A stretch of DNA of 64,000 nucleotides from contig NZ_DAOKYX010000006.1 in the NCBI RefSeq assembly GCF_035325945.1, forward strand, positions 62,001 to 126,000, in the 5' to 3' direction. The notes under the pieces were generated by a model that was not told the DNA's origin, searched no databases, and saw only the letters and a list, made by a program, of their open reading frames with translations. The position numbers were made by a program, and so were the translations under genes. This stretch comes from Parvibaculum sp035325945. Its GTDB lineage: Bacteria; Pseudomonadota; Alphaproteobacteria; Parvibaculales; Parvibaculaceae. Shown here piece by piece: positions 61,737-64,000 of the stretch (within the stretch, counting starts at the first letter, position 1; every line of letters starts with the position of its first letter).

Positions 61737-62591
61737 GTTGAGCTTCGACCTGAGGCGCCGCAGCGCCTCCTCGGCCATGCCGGCGATCCGCATCTCGCCA
61801 TCGTCCGACGCCATGCTGCGGCAGATCTCGAAGGCGGTGGCGGCGGCGGCCATGCGTCCGGCATGGACCTCGATGCGCCCCAGCTCGAAGTGAAGGCCGG
61901 CGCGGCGTGGCGCCAGCCAGATCATCCGTGTGACGACGAGGCGGGCATGATCGAGTTCGCCGAGGCGGATGGCGCGGCTCAATATATTGTTCTGGAGCCG
62001 CAGCAGAATTTCGCGCGAGGTCACGGACGCATAGACATCGGGCGAAAGCGTCGCCCCCGGCCCCTCGATGTCACGGATCAGCCGAAGAAGATCGGCGGGA
62101 GAAAGCGTTTCGCCGCGATTGAAGGGATCGATGATCGACGCGCTCGCGCCGGTCTGAAGCCTGAGCACGAAATGGCCCGGGAAATTTAGCCCGCAAATAT
62201 CGAGGCCGAGCAGGCGCCCGACATGCAGATAGAGAATGCCGAGCGTGACCGGCAAGCCTCTGCGCCTGTCGATCACATACATGAGATTGGCGTTGCGGAG
62301 ATCGTCGTAATTCATCTCGTCGCCGCGATAGCCGAATTCGCCGGCGAGCACGCCCGAGAGAGCGCCCGAGACGATGGCGGTATTCTCGGCACGCGAGGGG
62401 TCCGCGCTGCCGAGCGCCGCGCGCGCCGCATTCACCAGTTCCGCCAGATGATCCTGGTAAGGCGCGAGAGGTTCGGAGGGTCTGTCGAGACGCGCAAGCG
62501 CGAGTGCCAGCGAAGCGAGGTCGAGGTCTTCGTCGGGCGCTTCGCCCGCCGCGCGCAGTTCAGCCTCGATATCGTCTTCCGCCTTGCCCAT
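61734..62591 (-). CDS. SirB1-family transglutaminase-like/tetratricopeptide protein
   Basis: The 285-residue protein matches SirB1 (COG2912): YDDLRNANLMYVIDRRRGLPVTLGILYLHVGRLLGLDICGLNFPGHFVLRL, a transglutaminase-like core with candidate catalytic residues in PGHFVLRL and IIDPFNRGE. A C-terminal TPR-like region (ELDHARLVVTRMIWLAPRRAGLHFELGRIEVHAGRM) follows. No enzymatic activity is established for the family. It is followed on the same strand by the convergent marC-like gene and preceded by the BON lipoprotein. Confidence 0.88.
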   Translation of the reverse strand: MGKAEDDIEAELRAAGEAPDEDLDLASLALALARLDRPSEPLAPYQDHLAELVNAARAALGSADPSRAENTAIVSGALSGVLAGEFGYRGDEMNYDDLRNANLMYVIDRRRGLPVTLGILYLHVGRLLGLDICGLNFPGHFVLRLQTGASASIIDPFNRGETLSPADLLRLIRDIEGPGATLSPDVYASVTSREILLRLQNNILSRAIRLGELDHARLVVTRMIWLAPRRAGLHFELGRIEVHAGRMAAAATAFEICRSMASDDGEMRIAGMAEEALRRLRSKLN

Positions 62592-62663
62592 GCCGGATCA
62601 TGGCGCGGGAGGCGGCGGGACGGCAAGGCCAACAATCAAATCGCGGCCGGATTCGTTAGCGAT

Positions 62664-63290
62664 TCATTGCGCGACAGCGGAGGATTTTACCTGAACATTC
62701 GAAATGACGTTGCGTACGCCGGAGATTCCCCGCGCATGCGCGATGACGCGATTGAGCTCCGCCTGATCCTGTGCGACGCCCATGAGATAGACCGTACCGC
62801 GCAGCGTCTCGAGCGAATAGTTGATGCTGACGATGCGGTTGTCGCCGGTGATGGCGGCGCGGAGCTTGGTCGTGATGAGCGTGTCGTCGGTGCTTTCGGA
62901 GAAGCTGCGGCCCTGGCCGACCTGCAATTCGTCGATCACCTGTTTCACGCCGCCAACTCCCCAGGCGACCTTGGTGGCGGCGGCGCGATCCTCCGGCTTC
63001 TCGACGAAGCCGAGCAGGACGACGCGGCCATGCGAAACCTGCGTGGACACGCGCCTGAAGAGCCTGGAATCCTTTTCCGCCAGCTTGCGATTGATCTCGA
63101 AGGCGATTTCATTGTCGTTGACACCCTGCTCGAGGCCCCTGTCCTGAGCCGCCATCACGCCGCCGGTGGCGCCCGCGCCGATCACGAGGGGCACGCAGGC
63201 CGAGGCGCATAGCGCCGAGAGAAGCGTCACACCTACAAGCGAACGCCGCCCGGCGGCGAAGGCGGAAAGCTGCTCCGGCAGATAGCGCAT
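62664..63290 (-). CDS. BON-domain outer-membrane lipoprotein (DolP/OsmY-like)
   Basis: The 208-residue protein has a lipoprotein-type signal (LVGVTLLSALCASAC) and two BON domains. The first contains NDNEIAFEINRKLAEKDSRLFRRVSTQVSHGRVVLLGFV; the second DDTLITTKLRAAITGDNRIVSINYSLETLRGTVYLMGVA. It resembles DolP (YraP), which maintains outer-membrane integrity and is encoded near rsmI-yraN in E. coli too. I chose the ATG at 63290 with AAAAGGG about 9 bases upstream. The gap of about 110 bases to yraN allows its own promoter. Confidence 0.9.
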   Translation of the reverse strand: MRYLPEQLSAFAAGRRSLVGVTLLSALCASACVPLVIGAGATGGVMAAQDRGLEQGVNDNEIAFEINRKLAEKDSRLFRRVSTQVSHGRVVLLGFVEKPEDRAAATKVAWGVGGVKQVIDELQVGQGRSFSESTDDTLITTKLRAAITGDNRIVSINYSLETLRGTVYLMGVAQDQAELNRVIAHARGISGVRNVISNVQVKSSAVAQ

Positions 63291-63400
63291 GGGTTCCATC
63301 CCTTTTCGTCACACGAATCCATGTTCGGAGGTGACAATCCGCATGAGGCGACATTATGGCGGCGCGGGGCCCGAATGTCCCCGCCCGTCGCCGGAATCGA

Positions 63401-63769
63401 TCAGGGCCGCCAGGCATCGGCGAGATGGCGCGGCCAGCGACGGGGCGCGACCAGCACCATGTCGAAGCGCATGTCGAGGCCGGAGAGGGCGGGGCGGCCA
63501 GCCACGAAGAGTTCGGCCGCACGGACGAGACGGGCGCGTTGGCGGGCCAGCAGCGCCTCGGCGGCGCCGTCAAGACCGGCGCGCGCCTTGACCTCGACGA
63601 AGGCGATCGTCCGGCCACGGCGGGCAATGAGATCGATTTCACCGGCCCTGGTCCTGATGCGCCGGGCGAGGATGCGATAGCCCTTGAGGCGAAGGACGAG
63701 CGCGGCCAGCGCCTCCGCGCGCAAGCCCGCCTCATGTGCGGCGCGGCCCCGCGCCGCACGGCCCCGCAT
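63401..63769 (-). CDS. yraN: YraN/UPF0102 endonuclease-like protein
   Basis: The 122-residue protein has the restriction-endonuclease-like core: AEALAALVLRLKGYRILARRIRTRAGEIDLIARRGRTIAFVEVKARAG, giving the E-x-D...E-V-K pattern (GEIDLIA, FVEVKAR). Function is unproven; a role in nucleic-acid processing is assumed for the family. Its ATG overlaps the rsmI stop (TGATG), the usual rsmI-yraN coupling. Confidence 0.92.
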   Translation of the reverse strand: MRGRAARGRAAHEAGLRAEALAALVLRLKGYRILARRIRTRAGEIDLIARRGRTIAFVEVKARAGLDGAAEALLARQRARLVRAAELFVAGRPALSGLDMRFDMVLVAPRRWPRHLADAWRP

Positions 63770-64000
63770 CAGTCGCCGTTCCGCGAAAGGGCGAGCGCGC
63801 GGGCATAGATCTCGCGGCGGGGAAGCCCCGTCATCGCCACGATTTCGGCCACCGCATCCTTGAGGCTCGCGCGAGCAAGGGCGTTTTCGAGCATGGCGTC
63901 GATCTCATGCGCGCAGAGCGGCGCGCGGGCGGCTGGCGGGCCGACGACGATGACGATCTCGCCCTTGGGCGCGCCCGCTTCCTCATAATGACGCGCAAGT
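63769..64000 (-). CDS. rsmI: RsmI, 16S rRNA (cytidine-1402-2'-O)-methyltransferase, C-terminal part
   Basis: About 77 C-terminal residues are visible, entering from the right edge of the window: RHYEEAGAPKGEIVIVVGPP, then DAMLENALARASLKDAVAEIVAMTGLPRREIYARAL. The GEIVIVVGP segment and the C-terminal helix-turn-helix-like SLKDAVAE...GLPRREIY are diagnostic of RsmI. The stop codon lies at 63771-63769 and overlaps the yraN start. The catalytic SAM part is outside the window. Confidence 0.93.
   Translation of the reverse strand, partial: LARHYEEAGAPKGEIVIVVGPPAARAPLCAHEIDAMLENALARASLKDAVAEIVAMTGLPRREIYARALALSRNGD

Overview
The window is a gene-dense, high-GC (roughly 60-65%) stretch of bacterial chromosome. 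It is most likely from an alphaproteobacterium of the order Hyphomicrobiales (Rhizobiales). The reasons are the Irr-type Fur homologue beside fabA-fabB-fabI, the ornithine-lipid acyltransferase OlsB, the membrane ferritin MbfA, the lnt-phrR-metK neighbourhood, and the order maeB/mutS-glnD-murJ-trpS. I see no phage, transposase, plasmid, CRISPR, tRNA or rRNA. Because of the GC bias, many long open frames lie antisense to real genes and are left out.

Layout. (1) 1-4500: the end of a bile-acid/sodium symporter-like permease, an HxlR regulator, an acyl-CoA thioesterase-like protein, a ThiF/MoeB-type E1 enzyme without zinc cysteines, a 2-hydroxyacid dehydrogenase and an exported SH3 protein. (2) 4500-7700: an iron/peroxide module with rubrerythrin, a GlpC-like iron-sulfur protein, DUF3501 and the regulator Irr. 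(3) 7900-10600: fabA-fabB-fabI. (4) 10676-22200, minus strand: an RcnB-like protein and the transcription/translation superoperon rimP-nusA-ylxR-infB-rbfA-truB-rpsO-pnp, preceded by an attenuator-like rimP leader. (5) 21457-36000, minus strand: trmB, metK, phrR-like, lnt, corC-like, ybeY, phoH-like, miaB, plsC-like, fur/mur, rimI, tsaB, a nitroreductase, nfu, usp and DUF2333. (6) 36100-50050: trpS, a divergent katA with a well-formed promoter and Irr-like boxes, murJ, glnD, a small secreted protein, a methyltransferase, mutS and maeB. (7) 50100-64000: DUF4399, olsB, ampG-like, a hybrid histidine kinase, a di-haem cytochrome c, a small lipoprotein, comM, gshB-mbfA, marC-like, sirB1-like, a BON lipoprotein, yraN and the end of rsmI.

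How it fits together. Most of the window is housekeeping: ribosome biogenesis, tRNA modification, envelope biogenesis, nitrogen sensing and mismatch repair. The least described part is an oxidative-stress and iron theme spread over three loci: the rubrerythrin/Fe-S/DUF3501 operon next to irr, katA, and gshB-mbfA. The rubrerythrin and katA promoters share the same layout, an Irr-like inverted repeat just upstream of a sigma70-type -35 box and centred near -48. This suggests one co-regulated peroxide/iron response. All functional statements come from motif reading and family knowledge; no database search was run.
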